Origin: Cyanidium caldarium | Taxonomy: Eukaryota > Rhodophyta > Bangiophyceae > Cyanidiales > Cyanidiaceae | NCBI GenBank assembly: GCA_026184775.1 | Contig: JANCYW010000002.1 | Location: 124,001-188,000 of the forward strand | Length of the DNA stretch: 64,000 nt | Reading direction: 5' to 3' | Shown here: piece after piece, positions 8,464 through 17,235 of the stretch | Layout of the letters: each line of letters opens with the position of its first letter | How positions within the stretch are numbered: position 1 is the stretch's first letter | Made by a program: the position numbers and the translations under genes | The notes under the pieces: model-generated | What the model was told of the DNA's origin: nothing | The model's database searches: none | The model's input: only the letters and a program-made list of their open reading frames with translations

Positions 8464-10242
8464 ATGTCTACAGCGAGCTTCATCCGCCCGGGTGTGTCCG
8501 GACTGCTGCGTGAGGGTGCGCAGCACTTGTACGGCTTGCACGAGGCAGTGTTGAAGAACGTCGAGGCGTGCAAGATGTTGGCGGGCATCGTGCGGAGCAG
8601 TTTCGGGCCGGACGGCTGCAACAAGCTGATCAGCAACCGGTTGGGCAAGTTGTTTATCACGTCCGACGCGGCGACGATAGTGCACGAGTTGGAGGTGGTA
8701 CATCCGGCGGCCAAGATGGTGGTTATGGCAGCGCAGGCACAGGAGCGGGAGGCGGGTGACGGGACCGGGTTGGTGATGGTATTGGCCGGCGAGCTGCTGG
8801 CGCTGGCGGTGGCGCTGCTGCACGAGGGGCTGCACCCCAGCGAGATCGTAACCGGGTACAAGCGTGCCGCTCAAGAGGCACTGCAGGCGCTGGACGCGTT
8901 GGAGTGCTGGCGGGTGGAGGATGTGCGCGACGAGGCGCAGGTGGCGCGGGCGCTGCGCGCGAGCCTGGCCAGCAAACAGTTGGGCATGGAGGAGCGTCTG
9001 GCGGCGCTGGTGGCCGCCGCCTGCAATTACGTGTTGCCGTCCAGTTTTGATGGCAAGACGTTGGATGACATGCCGTTGGTGGAGCTGGGCGATGCGAGTG
9101 TGGATGCCGATGGCGCTGGCGACGACGGCACCGGCTGGCGCGCGCGCGTGCAACGATTCAACGTGGACAGCGTGCGGGTGGCCAAAGTGCTGGGCGGTTC
9201 GTTGGCGGACTCGACGGTGTTGCGCGGTGCGGTGCTGGTGCGTGACGTGGAGGGCACCGTCAGGCAGGTGCGGCCGGCGCGGGTGGCCGTCTACAGCGGC
9301 GATTTGGACACGTCGCCGATGGAGACCAAAGGTACGGTGCTGCTGCACTCGGCACAGGAACTGCAGAATTACACCAAGAGCGAGGAGGCGCTGATCGCCG
9401 AGCGCGTACAGAAACTGGCCGCTGCTGGAGTGAACGTGGTGGTGAGCGGCGGCAAGTTTGGTGAGGTGGCGCTGCACTTTCTGGAGCAGCATCGCATCAT
9501 GGCCATTCGGTGCCCGTCGAAGTTTGATCTGCGGCGGGTGGCGCGCACCACCGGGGCGGTGGCGATGGTGGCGTTCGGGGATCGGCCGCCGACGGCCGAC
9601 GAGATCGGCGCCTGCGACGCGGTGCAGGTGGAGGAAATGGGCGCCACCAAGCTGGTGGTGTTACGGCAAGAGAGCGACGCCACCCGCATCGCCACTGTGG
9701 TGTTGCGTGGCTCCAACGAGAACCTCTTGGACGATGTGGAGCGCGCGATCGATGACGCGGTGCGCACCTTCAAGGTGGTGGCCACGCGCGATGCGCGCCT
9801 GGTCGCCGGCGGTGGCGCTGCCGAGATGGAACTTGCGCGGCGGTTGGAACAGCTGGCGGATCAGACCGTCGGACTGGAGCAGCACGCCATGCGGCAATAT
9901 GCGGAGGCGCTCAAAGTGGTGCCGCGCACGCTGGCGGAGAACGCCGGGCGCAACCCGCTGGAATTCGTCACCCGCCTGTATGCGGCACACGTGGGCGGGC
10001 ACACGCACGCCGGATTGGCGGTGGAGGCGGACGACGAAGCGGCGGAGTCCGCGCCGCCGGCGTTGGCGCCCGGCATCGTGGACGCCAGAGAGGCCGGCGT
10101 GCTGGACTCGTTGTGCGTGAAATATTCGGCACTGAAATTGGCCACCGACGCCGCCGTCACCGTGTTGCAAGTGGACGCGCTGATCATGTCCAAAGCTACG
10201 GCTGCTGCCGGCGGCGGCGGGCGTGCCGAGGGCGGCGCATAG
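8464..10242 (+). CDS. CCT8: T-complex protein 1 subunit theta (CCT8)
   Basis: The 592-residue group II chaperonin subunit folds actin, tubulin and other cytosolic clients in the eight-membered TRiC/CCT ring. The theta-type start reads LREGAQHLYGLHEAVLKNVE, followed by SSFGPDGCNKLISN, the nucleotide loop SDAATIVHELEVVHPAAKM, and GDGTGLVMVLAG. The C-terminal equatorial part has AGGGAAEMELARRLE and KYSALKLATDAAVTVLQVD. Length is slightly above the usual 548 because of small acidic inserts and a Gly-rich tail. Theta is chosen over other subunits by the 'EGA-H-GL-EAV--N--ACK' start. Confidence 0.95.
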   Translation: MSTASFIRPGVSGLLREGAQHLYGLHEAVLKNVEACKMLAGIVRSSFGPDGCNKLISNRLGKLFITSDAATIVHELEVVHPAAKMVVMAAQAQEREAGDGTGLVMVLAGELLALAVALLHEGLHPSEIVTGYKRAAQEALQALDALECWRVEDVRDEAQVARALRASLASKQLGMEERLAALVAAACNYVLPSSFDGKTLDDMPLVELGDASVDADGAGDDGTGWRARVQRFNVDSVRVAKVLGGSLADSTVLRGAVLVRDVEGTVRQVRPARVAVYSGDLDTSPMETKGTVLLHSAQELQNYTKSEEALIAERVQKLAAAGVNVVVSGGKFGEVALHFLEQHRIMAIRCPSKFDLRRVARTTGAVAMVAFGDRPPTADEIGACDAVQVEEMGATKLVVLRQESDATRIATVVLRGSNENLLDDVERAIDDAVRTFKVVATRDARLVAGGGAAEMELARRLEQLADQTVGLEQHAMRQYAEALKVVPRTLAENAGRNPLEFVTRLYAAHVGGHTHAGLAVEADDEAAESAPPALAPGIVDAREAGVLDSLCVKYSALKLATDAAVTVLQVDALIMSKATAAAGGGGRAEGGA

Positions 10243-10779
10243 ACGACAGACACAGACACCGAGCGCGGGACCCGGACACCCACAAAGCAGGACGAGCCTA
10301 TTTCACCCCTGATAGTCAACGACCGCGACCACCGAACAGCCCGCTCGTGCCCTACGGAGCGTGCCTCTGCCCGCGTACGATTCTCGGTTATGCTGGCGTT
10401 TCGTCTCGTGTGCGCCATGCTCCCCGCGTCCCCGTCCGTGCACGCCTCGTCCCGCGGCGTTTCGCGTCTCGGCCGCGATCGCGTCGGCACGCACGACGGG
10501 CGCTGTGCGGCTCCGCGGGAAGCGCTGTGTGCGCGAGTGAATCGACCTCGACGCGTAGGGGTGTCGCTTCGAGACCGACGCTACGTCATCTTCTGGACGC
10601 ACTCTCAGTGCACTTCGCGCGGCACGCTTCTCGCCTGCTCTGTTTCGTCGGGCACTTTCGTTCTCCCGTCGGTGGCCGCGTCCCCACACCAGGTACGCGG
10701 GCGGGCGTCTGCGCGAGCCCCCCCCTACACACACACACACACGTAGTTCGTCGTTGGCGGTGGCGGTGGTGCGGTCCGC
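10243..10779. other. intergenic region upstream of eIF1
   Basis: About 540 bp between the CCT8 stop and the eIF1 start, long for this window. It contains a run of AC dinucleotides at about 10727-10742, some 40 bp before the eIF1 ATG. It is otherwise GC-rich with no frame that looks coding. It should hold the CCT8 terminator region and the eIF1 promoter and 5' UTR. Confidence 0.6.
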
Positions 10780-11121
10780 ATGAGCGACCTCACTGGCATT
10801 GGGGTGAACAAGCCATTTGATCCCTTCGCGGATGCGGAGACCGACTCGGGGGTGGTGACGAAGAATCTGGTGCACATCCGGCTGCAGATGCGCTCGGGCC
10901 GCAAGAGCCTCACCACCATCCAGGGTTTGTCGGACAAGATCGATCTGCACAAGGTGACCAAGGCGTTCAAGAAGGAGTTTTGTTGCAACGGATCGATCGT
11001 GGAGGACAAGGAGCTAGGGCGGGTGATTCAGCTGCAGGGGGATCAGCGCGAGAACGTGCGGCGGTTTTTGATCGAGGAGGAGCTGGCCGACAAGGACAAC
11101 ATCAAGGTGCATGGTATGTGA
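10780..11121 (+). CDS. translation initiation factor eIF1 (SUI1)
   Basis: 113 residues, the normal size for eIF1. It opens with a short acidic segment containing FDPFADAE, then HIRLQMRSGRKSLTTIQGL, the SUI1-family hallmark, and KAFKKEFCCNGSIVEDKELG and IQLQGDQRENVRRFLIEEEL. The protein binds the 40S platform and controls start-codon selection in the cytosol. It lies between two chaperonin genes, CCT8 on the same strand and CCT2 on the other strand. Confidence 0.95.
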   Translation: MSDLTGIGVNKPFDPFADAETDSGVVTKNLVHIRLQMRSGRKSLTTIQGLSDKIDLHKVTKAFKKEFCCNGSIVEDKELGRVIQLQGDQRENVRRFLIEEELADKDNIKVHGM

Positions 11122-11383
11122 AGGATGGCGAGGATGAAATTGAATACGAGGAATGTGGCGGACAGGCGGCAGGGCGACGAGGCCACCGCAGGCTCGAGGG
11201 AGCACTGGGCGGTGTATCGGGGCGTGGTGCGATGACCGGAGCGCATCGGAATGAGAGACACTTGTGCAATAGCGGCAGCAATCGGTTTTCTTCACGGACG
11301 GAACGGTGTCGGCAGGCCCGCACACGTTTCTGCCCGTGTTGCTGACCTGCCTTGATCTTCTCACTCCTCCTCCGCTCCCCGCT

Positions 11384-12979
11384 TCACATATGGGGGTGAT
11401 CGCGTTCGCGTGGTCGCGGCGGCGCCTTGACCACATCGTCGACGCGCAGGATCATCTCAGCGCCCTCGGTGGCCGAACTCACCATATGCGCTTTCAGCTT
11501 AAAGGACTCGGTGATGCCCAGTGCGCCCACATCCACCACCTCGCCGCGCTCGATGTCCAACCCGGCGGTGACGAATCCGCCGGCGTGCGCGGCGCGCAAC
11601 TTGGACACCAGGTCGGTGGCGTCCAGTCCGGCGTTGTCGGCGATCATACCGGGCAGGGCGCGTAACGCCCGCGCGTACGCCTCCGCCGCCAGCGCCGCCT
11701 TGCCGGGCGTCTTCTCCGCCACCGCTTCCACCGCGTTGGCCATCAGCGTCTCCGCACAGCCGGCGCCCAACACCATGCGCTTCTCGTTCACCGTCTGCGA
11801 CAGCACGCACAGCGCGTCGTGTAGCGAGCGCTCGGCCTCGTCCAACAGCTGCTGATTCGCCCCGCGCAACACAATGGTGCACGCCTCGCCTCTGGCACAG
11901 CCGCTGAAATGCAGCATCGTATCGTCGCCGATCATCGTCTCCTCCACCAGCGCACAACGTCCGAGGCGCACGCGCTCCGGGTCGTCGAAAGTGCTGACCA
12001 CCTCGCCGCCGGTGACCAGCGCCAGCCGTTCCACCCCGTCAAAATCGGCGTGCTCCACGCTGTTCACTCCTTGCTCGGTAAAGTACTGCTCCGGCCGGTT
12101 GTAGATCAGCTGCCGATTGACGAACACGTTACAGTGGTGCGCCACGATGCGACGGCACTTGTCCATCATCTTCTGCTGCTCGGCCTGTTCGATCTCGGCC
12201 AACCGCAGCACCGAGTCCGTGCGCACCCGCGCGCCGTATATCTTGATCTTGTCGGTGTCCATCGGCGTGTTGGCGATGAGGATGCGCGCCTGCTCCACCC
12301 GCTTCGGCTGCCCGATGCCGAAACGCTTCTCCAGGATGAACCCCTCGGCCAGATACGAGTCGTGCAGCGAGCCGCCCGGCTTTTTGATGATCTTGATGTG
12401 GTCCAGGTTGATGCTGCCGCGCAACCGCAGCACCGCCTCCAGGGCGATGTCCGCAAAGCGCTCCCGCGCCTGCGCCAGCAGTTTGGAGGAGAGCGTGGTG
12501 CGGGCGATGTTCCGCAGCTCGTCGCGGAACCGCTGCTGATCGGCCGAGTGATCCACGGCGGCCGCCTCCAGAGCCCGCAGCGCCTCCTGACACGCCGCCC
12601 GATATCCCGATATGACGATCTGCGGGTGCAGCCGCTTGTCCAGCAGCAGCTCGGCCTCTCGCAACAGCTCGCCCGCCAGGCAGCACACCGACGTGGTCCC
12701 GTCGCCGATCTCGTCGTCCTGCACCAGCGACATGCTCACCAGGAGTTTGGCCGCCGGATTGTCGATCTGCAACGCCTTGAGGATGGTGGCACCGTCGTTG
12801 GTCACGGTCACGTCGCCCGAAGCCGAGAGGAGGATCTTGTCCATGCCGCGCGGGCCCAGCGTCGTCTTGAGCAGATCCGTCACCGCCAGCGCGCCCATGA
12901 ACAGCGACAGGCGGGCATTCTCGCCCTTTTCCTCCGATGCATCCGGTTTGAGCACCTGCGGTAACAACTTGGTCGACAT
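11384..12979 (-). CDS. CCT2: T-complex protein 1 subunit beta (CCT2)
   Basis: 531 residues, close to the usual 535. The N-terminus reads [56 protein letters not shown] and [18 protein letters not shown], the beta-subunit form of the ATP-binding and hydrolysis motifs. The apical part contains [14 protein letters not shown], and the C-terminal equatorial part [14 protein letters not shown] and [18 protein letters not shown]. With CCT8 this is the second subunit of the same ring within 5 kb, on the opposite strand. ATG at 12979 is followed at once by a family-type start. Confidence 0.95.
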   Translation of the reverse strand: MSTKLLPQVLKPDASEEKGENARLSLFMGALAVTDLLKTTLGPRGMDKILLSASGDVTVTNDGATILKALQIDNPAAKLLVSMSLVQDDEIGDGTTSVCCLAGELLREAELLLDKRLHPQIVISGYRAACQEALRALEAAAVDHSADQQRFRDELRNIARTTLSSKLLAQARERFADIALEAVLRLRGSINLDHIKIIKKPGGSLHDSYLAEGFILEKRFGIGQPKRVEQARILIANTPMDTDKIKIYGARVRTDSVLRLAEIEQAEQQKMMDKCRRIVAHHCNVFVNRQLIYNRPEQYFTEQGVNSVEHADFDGVERLALVTGGEVVSTFDDPERVRLGRCALVEETMIGDDTMLHFSGCARGEACTIVLRGANQQLLDEAERSLHDALCVLSQTVNEKRMVLGAGCAETLMANAVEAVAEKTPGKAALAAEAYARALRALPGMIADNAGLDATDLVSKLRAAHAGGFVTAGLDIERGEVVDVGALGITESFKLKAHMVSSATEGAEMILRVDDVVKAPPRPRERDHPHM

Positions 12980-13276
12980 GGATAGGGTCTATAAGATGGT
13001 GAGACGGCCGCGGCGTCCTCCTCGTTCTCAGCGTCGATCGGAGGCGGCGACAGCGAAAGCGGCCGAGCCGACCGATGATGGCGGCGCGCCAGCGATTCCG
13101 CGCACCGATGGAGGAGCGCGTGCGGACCGCAGCGATCCGTTCACGACGACAGGAGGGATGTGCCCACCGCCTGCACAACTGCCAGGCAGCATATCCCGAA
13201 CGGGAGGTGTCTCTGATGCTCCACGGCCGTATGGAAAAGGTAATCACCGCGATACCACTCTGTGCCCGATTCTCTT
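12980..13276. other. intergenic, CCT2 upstream region
   Basis: About 300 bp between the CCT2 start and the UBX-gene stop. Both genes are on the minus strand, so this holds the CCT2 promoter. I see no convincing frame or RNA. Confidence 0.5.
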
Positions 13277-15004
13277 TTACTCGGTCTCGTGGACGAAGAG
13301 GGTGGCGCGATGGTCGATGCCGCTGTCCGCCAGGGTGGCGCTGCTCGGCGCAAACGTGCGCGGTTTGGGAAACGTCTCCATGAGGGTGAAGCGGTCGGGA
13401 TGCAGCTCGCTGTGCAGTTCGATATAGGCGAAGAGGTCGCACAGGCGATCGGTGGGCCGGAAGCGCCGGGCGAGGCGTTCGCCGTGCGGCAGGCGGACGG
13501 CCACCGCTACGGCGGGTTCGTCGGGCGCTGGCTCCGATGGCAGTTCTTGGCGCATTTGCTCACGGCGCTGTTGTCGCTCTTGTTCCTCTTGCTGTTGTCG
13601 CTGCCTTTGCTCCTCGGCTTTCGCCACCTCCCGCCTCTGATCCTCCTCCCGGGCAGCTTCGTGTTGTTCCCGAGCGCGGTCGGCGGCCATGGACGCCTCC
13701 ATCTCCGCATCCTGCACCGCCCGCAACCGCCGCTCCTCCGCCAACTGCGGATCGAGTAACGACGCCAGCTGTGAACGTCGTCGGTCGGAAAGATGAGGCC
13801 GATCGTCATCGAGCAGCGCCTGCACTGCCGACTCCAGTGCACCCGCCTCGGAACTGCCTCCAGATGCGAATTCGGCATTCGCGACCGGAGTGCCCATGTC
13901 ACCACCGCCGTTGACTTCATCCGCACGACCTGCCCCGGAACTGGTCGATGCCGCCAGCTCGCCCGCTCCCCGCGTGGGCGGCGGTCGCGGCGATGCATCC
14001 TCCAACGAATTCGACTCCACAAACGCCAGCAGCTCACTGAGAAATCCGTCCCGATCGATCTCGCCGACGCTGCGGGCCGGTGCCGCCGACAGCGATCGCA
14101 ACCGCTGATCCTCCCACACGCGCAGCCGCTCGCCGGTGCGCGGATCCACCACCGCCACATGCGGCAACGTCTGCACCTGGTAATACTGCACATAGTCGCG
14201 CGCCATCGGCGACGTCTCCGGCTGTTGCCACAACACGAAGAACGACTCCACCACCACCCGCACGTTGCTGTCGCGCCACACGTCGCGGTTCAGCACCATC
14301 GACGGGAAGTCGCCTTCGCGCTGAATATTCACCAACACCCAGCGCTTGGATTCCAGCGCGCGCTCACACGCTTGGGGAAACGCGCCGCGGTACAGTAGCT
14401 CCGCCGGCGGGGCGAACAGTGCGTCCAGGCTGTCGGCCGCTGGCGGTACGGCGATACGTCTCGGAAGCGCTGGTCGCGGGTGAGCGAGCGCCTCGTACTC
14501 CCCGTCGATGTCGCCCACTTCGTCAGCAAAACCTTCGGTGCCGGACAGTCGATCCGTGCCCATTGGCGCGACGGCCTCAAAGACCGGCCACGCCTCGGGC
14601 GCCTCTACGCTGCCGGCGATGGCCGAGTCGGAGTCGGCCATCGACTCGCCCTCGCCCGACGCCATCGGGTCCGATGACGTGAGCGGCGGAGAGGCGTGGC
14701 GTGCCGACGCCCTTTGGGTCCGGCGTCGCCGTGGATTCCGTCGGGCAATCCGTGGCCGCAGCGCCTGTGGCAGCGCCTCCTCCTCGACGTCTTCAGCAGG
14801 GAGCGCGGCCGCCGCCGCCGCCTCCTCACCGACCGCCCCCTCCTCCATGGCCGCACCACCGCTCTCTCCCTGCACCTCCTGTATGGCGAAATGTTGCGCC
14901 AGCGCCACCTCCAACTCGCCGTTGGAGCTCTGCAGCATCGACTCCGCGTGCTCCCACGACGAGCCGGTGATATCGCAAAACTGCGCGATCGCATCCACGT
15001 CCAT
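13277..15004 (-). CDS. UBA-UAS-UBX protein (UBXN7/Ubx5 type), Cdc48/p97 adaptor
   Basis: 575 residues from the ATG at 15004, chosen because the UBA-like helix bundle starts there (MDVDAIAQFCDITGSSWEHA, then MLQSSNGELEVALAQHF). A thioredoxin-like UAS domain spans about 195-300 (RWVLVNIQREGDFPSMVLNR, then DYVQYYQVQTLPHVAVVDPR). A charged Glu/Arg/Gln coiled coil covers about 430-485. A C-terminal UBX domain covers 495-575 (VAVRLPHGERLARRF, RFTLMETFPKPRTF). This order is that of UBXN7/Ubx5, which links ubiquitylated substrates and cullin ligases to p97. The frame continues upstream to 15127 without conserved sequence. Confidence 0.88.
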   Translation of the reverse strand: MDVDAIAQFCDITGSSWEHAESMLQSSNGELEVALAQHFAIQEVQGESGGAAMEEGAVGEEAAAAAALPAEDVEEEALPQALRPRIARRNPRRRRTQRASARHASPPLTSSDPMASGEGESMADSDSAIAGSVEAPEAWPVFEAVAPMGTDRLSGTEGFADEVGDIDGEYEALAHPRPALPRRIAVPPAADSLDALFAPPAELLYRGAFPQACERALESKRWVLVNIQREGDFPSMVLNRDVWRDSNVRVVVESFFVLWQQPETSPMARDYVQYYQVQTLPHVAVVDPRTGERLRVWEDQRLRSLSAAPARSVGEIDRDGFLSELLAFVESNSLEDASPRPPPTRGAGELAASTSSGAGRADEVNGGGDMGTPVANAEFASGGSSEAGALESAVQALLDDDRPHLSDRRRSQLASLLDPQLAEERRLRAVQDAEMEASMAADRAREQHEAAREEDQRREVAKAEEQRQRQQQEEQERQQRREQMRQELPSEPAPDEPAVAVAVRLPHGERLARRFRPTDRLCDLFAYIELHSELHPDRFTLMETFPKPRTFAPSSATLADSGIDHRATLFVHETE

Positions 15005-15494
15005 CGCGAATGAAGCCACGTCGATGTCACACCGCGTGCACTCGCGCACCACCTCTGCACCCTCGGACACCTGGCGGCTGCACTCGCCTCTCAGGCGGAG
15101 GGAAGCGATCGCGAGCACAGCTCGCACCAGCTCGAAACGCGGGCAACGTTCCCGGTGTCGAAACGGGCTCTCCAGCTCAACTCCTCGTCTAGCTACCTGG
15201 AATGCTGAAGGTGTGCACTGCAGGGTCGCCCTCTCTCGAGCTCCCTCCCGCTTACACTATCGCTCTCGACAGGCCGCACCTCGGTGTCCACGTTCACGCC
15301 CGCCCTCGACCGAACCCTCCCCACCGAAACGTGTGTGCGCCTTGCCGCGACGGGGGCGCATCGCGGTCGTGTGGATGCAGCGCTGCGGTGGCGCTCGGTC
15401 CGGGCAGGGCGTCTTGGTCGCGGATGACGAGTGTGGGTGGGTGCTGGTGTAGAGACACAGGGAGAGTCTGGTGGTGGTGGTACCATAGAGCGGA
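15005..15494. other. divergent promoter region between the UBX gene and the HROB-like gene
   Basis: 490 bp between two starts that face away from each other, so both promoters must lie here. Short frames cross the region but have no recognisable protein sequence. Confidence 0.55.
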
Positions 15495-16781
15495 ATGGAA
15501 GACGAAAGGGATTATGGGGGGAGGAAACGCGTGCGAGGTGCTCAGCGGGGTGAAGAGGAGCTGGGGACGGGGAAACCGGCGGTGACCGTGCAGGCCGAGG
15601 GTGGCCGGGAAGGAGACGGTCACGGAAGGGCCCGGAACCAGGAGAATGAGGCGGGATTCGTGAATCGATCAACGACGAACGCGTGTGTGGCGCAACCAGT
15701 GGGAGTCAAGACGGAAGCGAGCGGCCGGGAGGCGTTCTACGGCTCGGCGTGGATGGCGCTGTTGGAATACGCCGGCCTGCCGCCGTTTGTCCATGGCTCT
15801 CGACGAGCGGTTCGAGTACCGTTGCAGAGCTTGCGGTCGCTGCAGGCAGCGCGCCGCGGTTACGGCGGGCGCAAGGTGGACTGGCTGGCGGTGATGGTGA
15901 CGCGGGTGTGTCGAGACGGCGTGGTGATGGAGATGGACGGGCGGATAGCCGCCGCGACTGCAGCCGAAGACACCCGCAGCGGCGCCAAAGGCCGAACCCT
16001 TGGGTGCATGCATGAACGATGCGAACGAGATCTGTCTGCTCCGTCGGAACTGGGACACGGCGACAAGGTGGACGTGGCGACCGGGGAGTTGGGTATCGAG
16101 CTCCCCGGTGCGACCCAGCGACCGACAGTGCGGCGCCCGCGGCGATCCGCACCGAACAGCACTCGATACCGGGACGTGCTGGTGACATTGCGTGACCCGA
16201 CGCTTGGCACCGTGCACGGCACCGTGCATGCGGATGTTCTGGAGTGGCTGGCACAGACGCACGAGGAGGCCAAACGCCGGAGCGCCGGCCCGGCCAACGC
16301 GGCCTCGCCACCCGAGGCCTGCATCGAACCCGGCACGGTGCTGCTGCTGCGTGATGTGACCGTGTTGCGCTTGGCCCGCAGCGGCTCGCACGTGAACATC
16401 CACCCGATGAATGTGGTGCGGGTCTTTCCGGCACGCATGCCCATGTCGAAGCGGGCGCGGAGTTGCGTCTGCTGTGCCGTGGCCCGTTCGCCGTGGTCGC
16501 TGCTGGATGCGTACCGCCGAGAGGCGATCGGCGGACTCGACGAGGTGACCGACGCGAACGACCCGTTTTGGGAGTCGTGTCAAGAGCTGCTGGTCGACTT
16601 GGACCGCGAGGTGAAGCAGAGAGGACGGACAAGCCCGTCGCCGGAACGTGCACCTCGAAGCGACTGCGTTTCCGAATATCCGACGGGTCGCGCCACTGCA
16701 TCCACTCCCGTGCGCGCGGCTGTGTCCACGGACGATGTACAACAACTGCTAGACGGTCTCGATGCGTCAGACTTTCTCTAA
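15495..16781 (+). CDS. HROB-like OB-fold protein (homologous recombination factor)
   Basis: 428 residues. After a basic, disordered start, residues 128-312 carry the HROB (C17orf53/MCM8IP) OB-fold pattern. It begins with KVDWLAVMVTRV and continues, after an insert of about 80 residues, with VLVTLRDPTLGTVHGTVH, IEPGTVLLLRDVTV and HVNIHPMNVVRVFPA. In animals HROB loads and activates the MCM8-MCM9 helicase during DNA synthesis in homologous recombination. The rest is charged and probably disordered; a short helix-like end, DDVQQLLDGLDASDFL, could be a partner-binding motif. The match rests on the OB blocks; function in algae is inferred. Confidence 0.72.
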   Translation: MEDERDYGGRKRVRGAQRGEEELGTGKPAVTVQAEGGREGDGHGRARNQENEAGFVNRSTTNACVAQPVGVKTEASGREAFYGSAWMALLEYAGLPPFVHGSRRAVRVPLQSLRSLQAARRGYGGRKVDWLAVMVTRVCRDGVVMEMDGRIAAATAAEDTRSGAKGRTLGCMHERCERDLSAPSELGHGDKVDVATGELGIELPGATQRPTVRRPRRSAPNSTRYRDVLVTLRDPTLGTVHGTVHADVLEWLAQTHEEAKRRSAGPANAASPPEACIEPGTVLLLRDVTVLRLARSGSHVNIHPMNVVRVFPARMPMSKRARSCVCCAVARSPWSLLDAYRREAIGGLDEVTDANDPFWESCQELLVDLDREVKQRGRTSPSPERAPRSDCVSEYPTGRATASTPVRAAVSTDDVQQLLDGLDASDFL

Positions 16782-17235
16782 ACGCGCGGCCGATCCTCCT
16801 TCGCACCGTGTATCCCATAATCTCTTGGACGCATCCGCCGCTGGCCCTCTGCTGATCCAACGCCGTCGTCCTCATCGTCGTCTCTTGCGAGCGTGATATC
16901 GTTCTCCGCGTCCTGCGCTTGTGACGGGCGCGCGCACCGGACGTGCACGTCGCGACGTGGAGCGCACCAACGCGAGTGGGCACCGCGGCCAACACCAGCG
17001 TAGTACCCATTCATTGCATAGCCAGTCAAGGTAGAGCGCTAGAGACGAGCCACGCCAGGGCGTGCCGCTCGAGCGGTGTGCTCTGTGGTGCACGCCGCAG
17101 CGGTCGACGCCGGAGGGCTGTCGAGGGCGGGACGGACACGGGTCGTGCTTGTCGCGGAAAAGCCGGTGGGCTTTTGGGAGCGCGCCAGCTCATTGCTCCA
17201 CAAGCTGCGACTGTCGTTTGGGTAACGTTTTTGGT
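16782..17235. other. intergenic, upstream of the LKB1-like kinase
   Basis: About 450 bp between the HROB-like stop and the kinase ATG at 17236. The kinase frame is open back to 17062 but the extra residues look random. No RNA gene or repeat was seen. Confidence 0.5.

Noticed and set aside
8197-9492. 431-residue minus-strand frame over CCT8
   Set aside because: His/Gln/Arg-rich mirror of the CCT8 codons without any family sequence.
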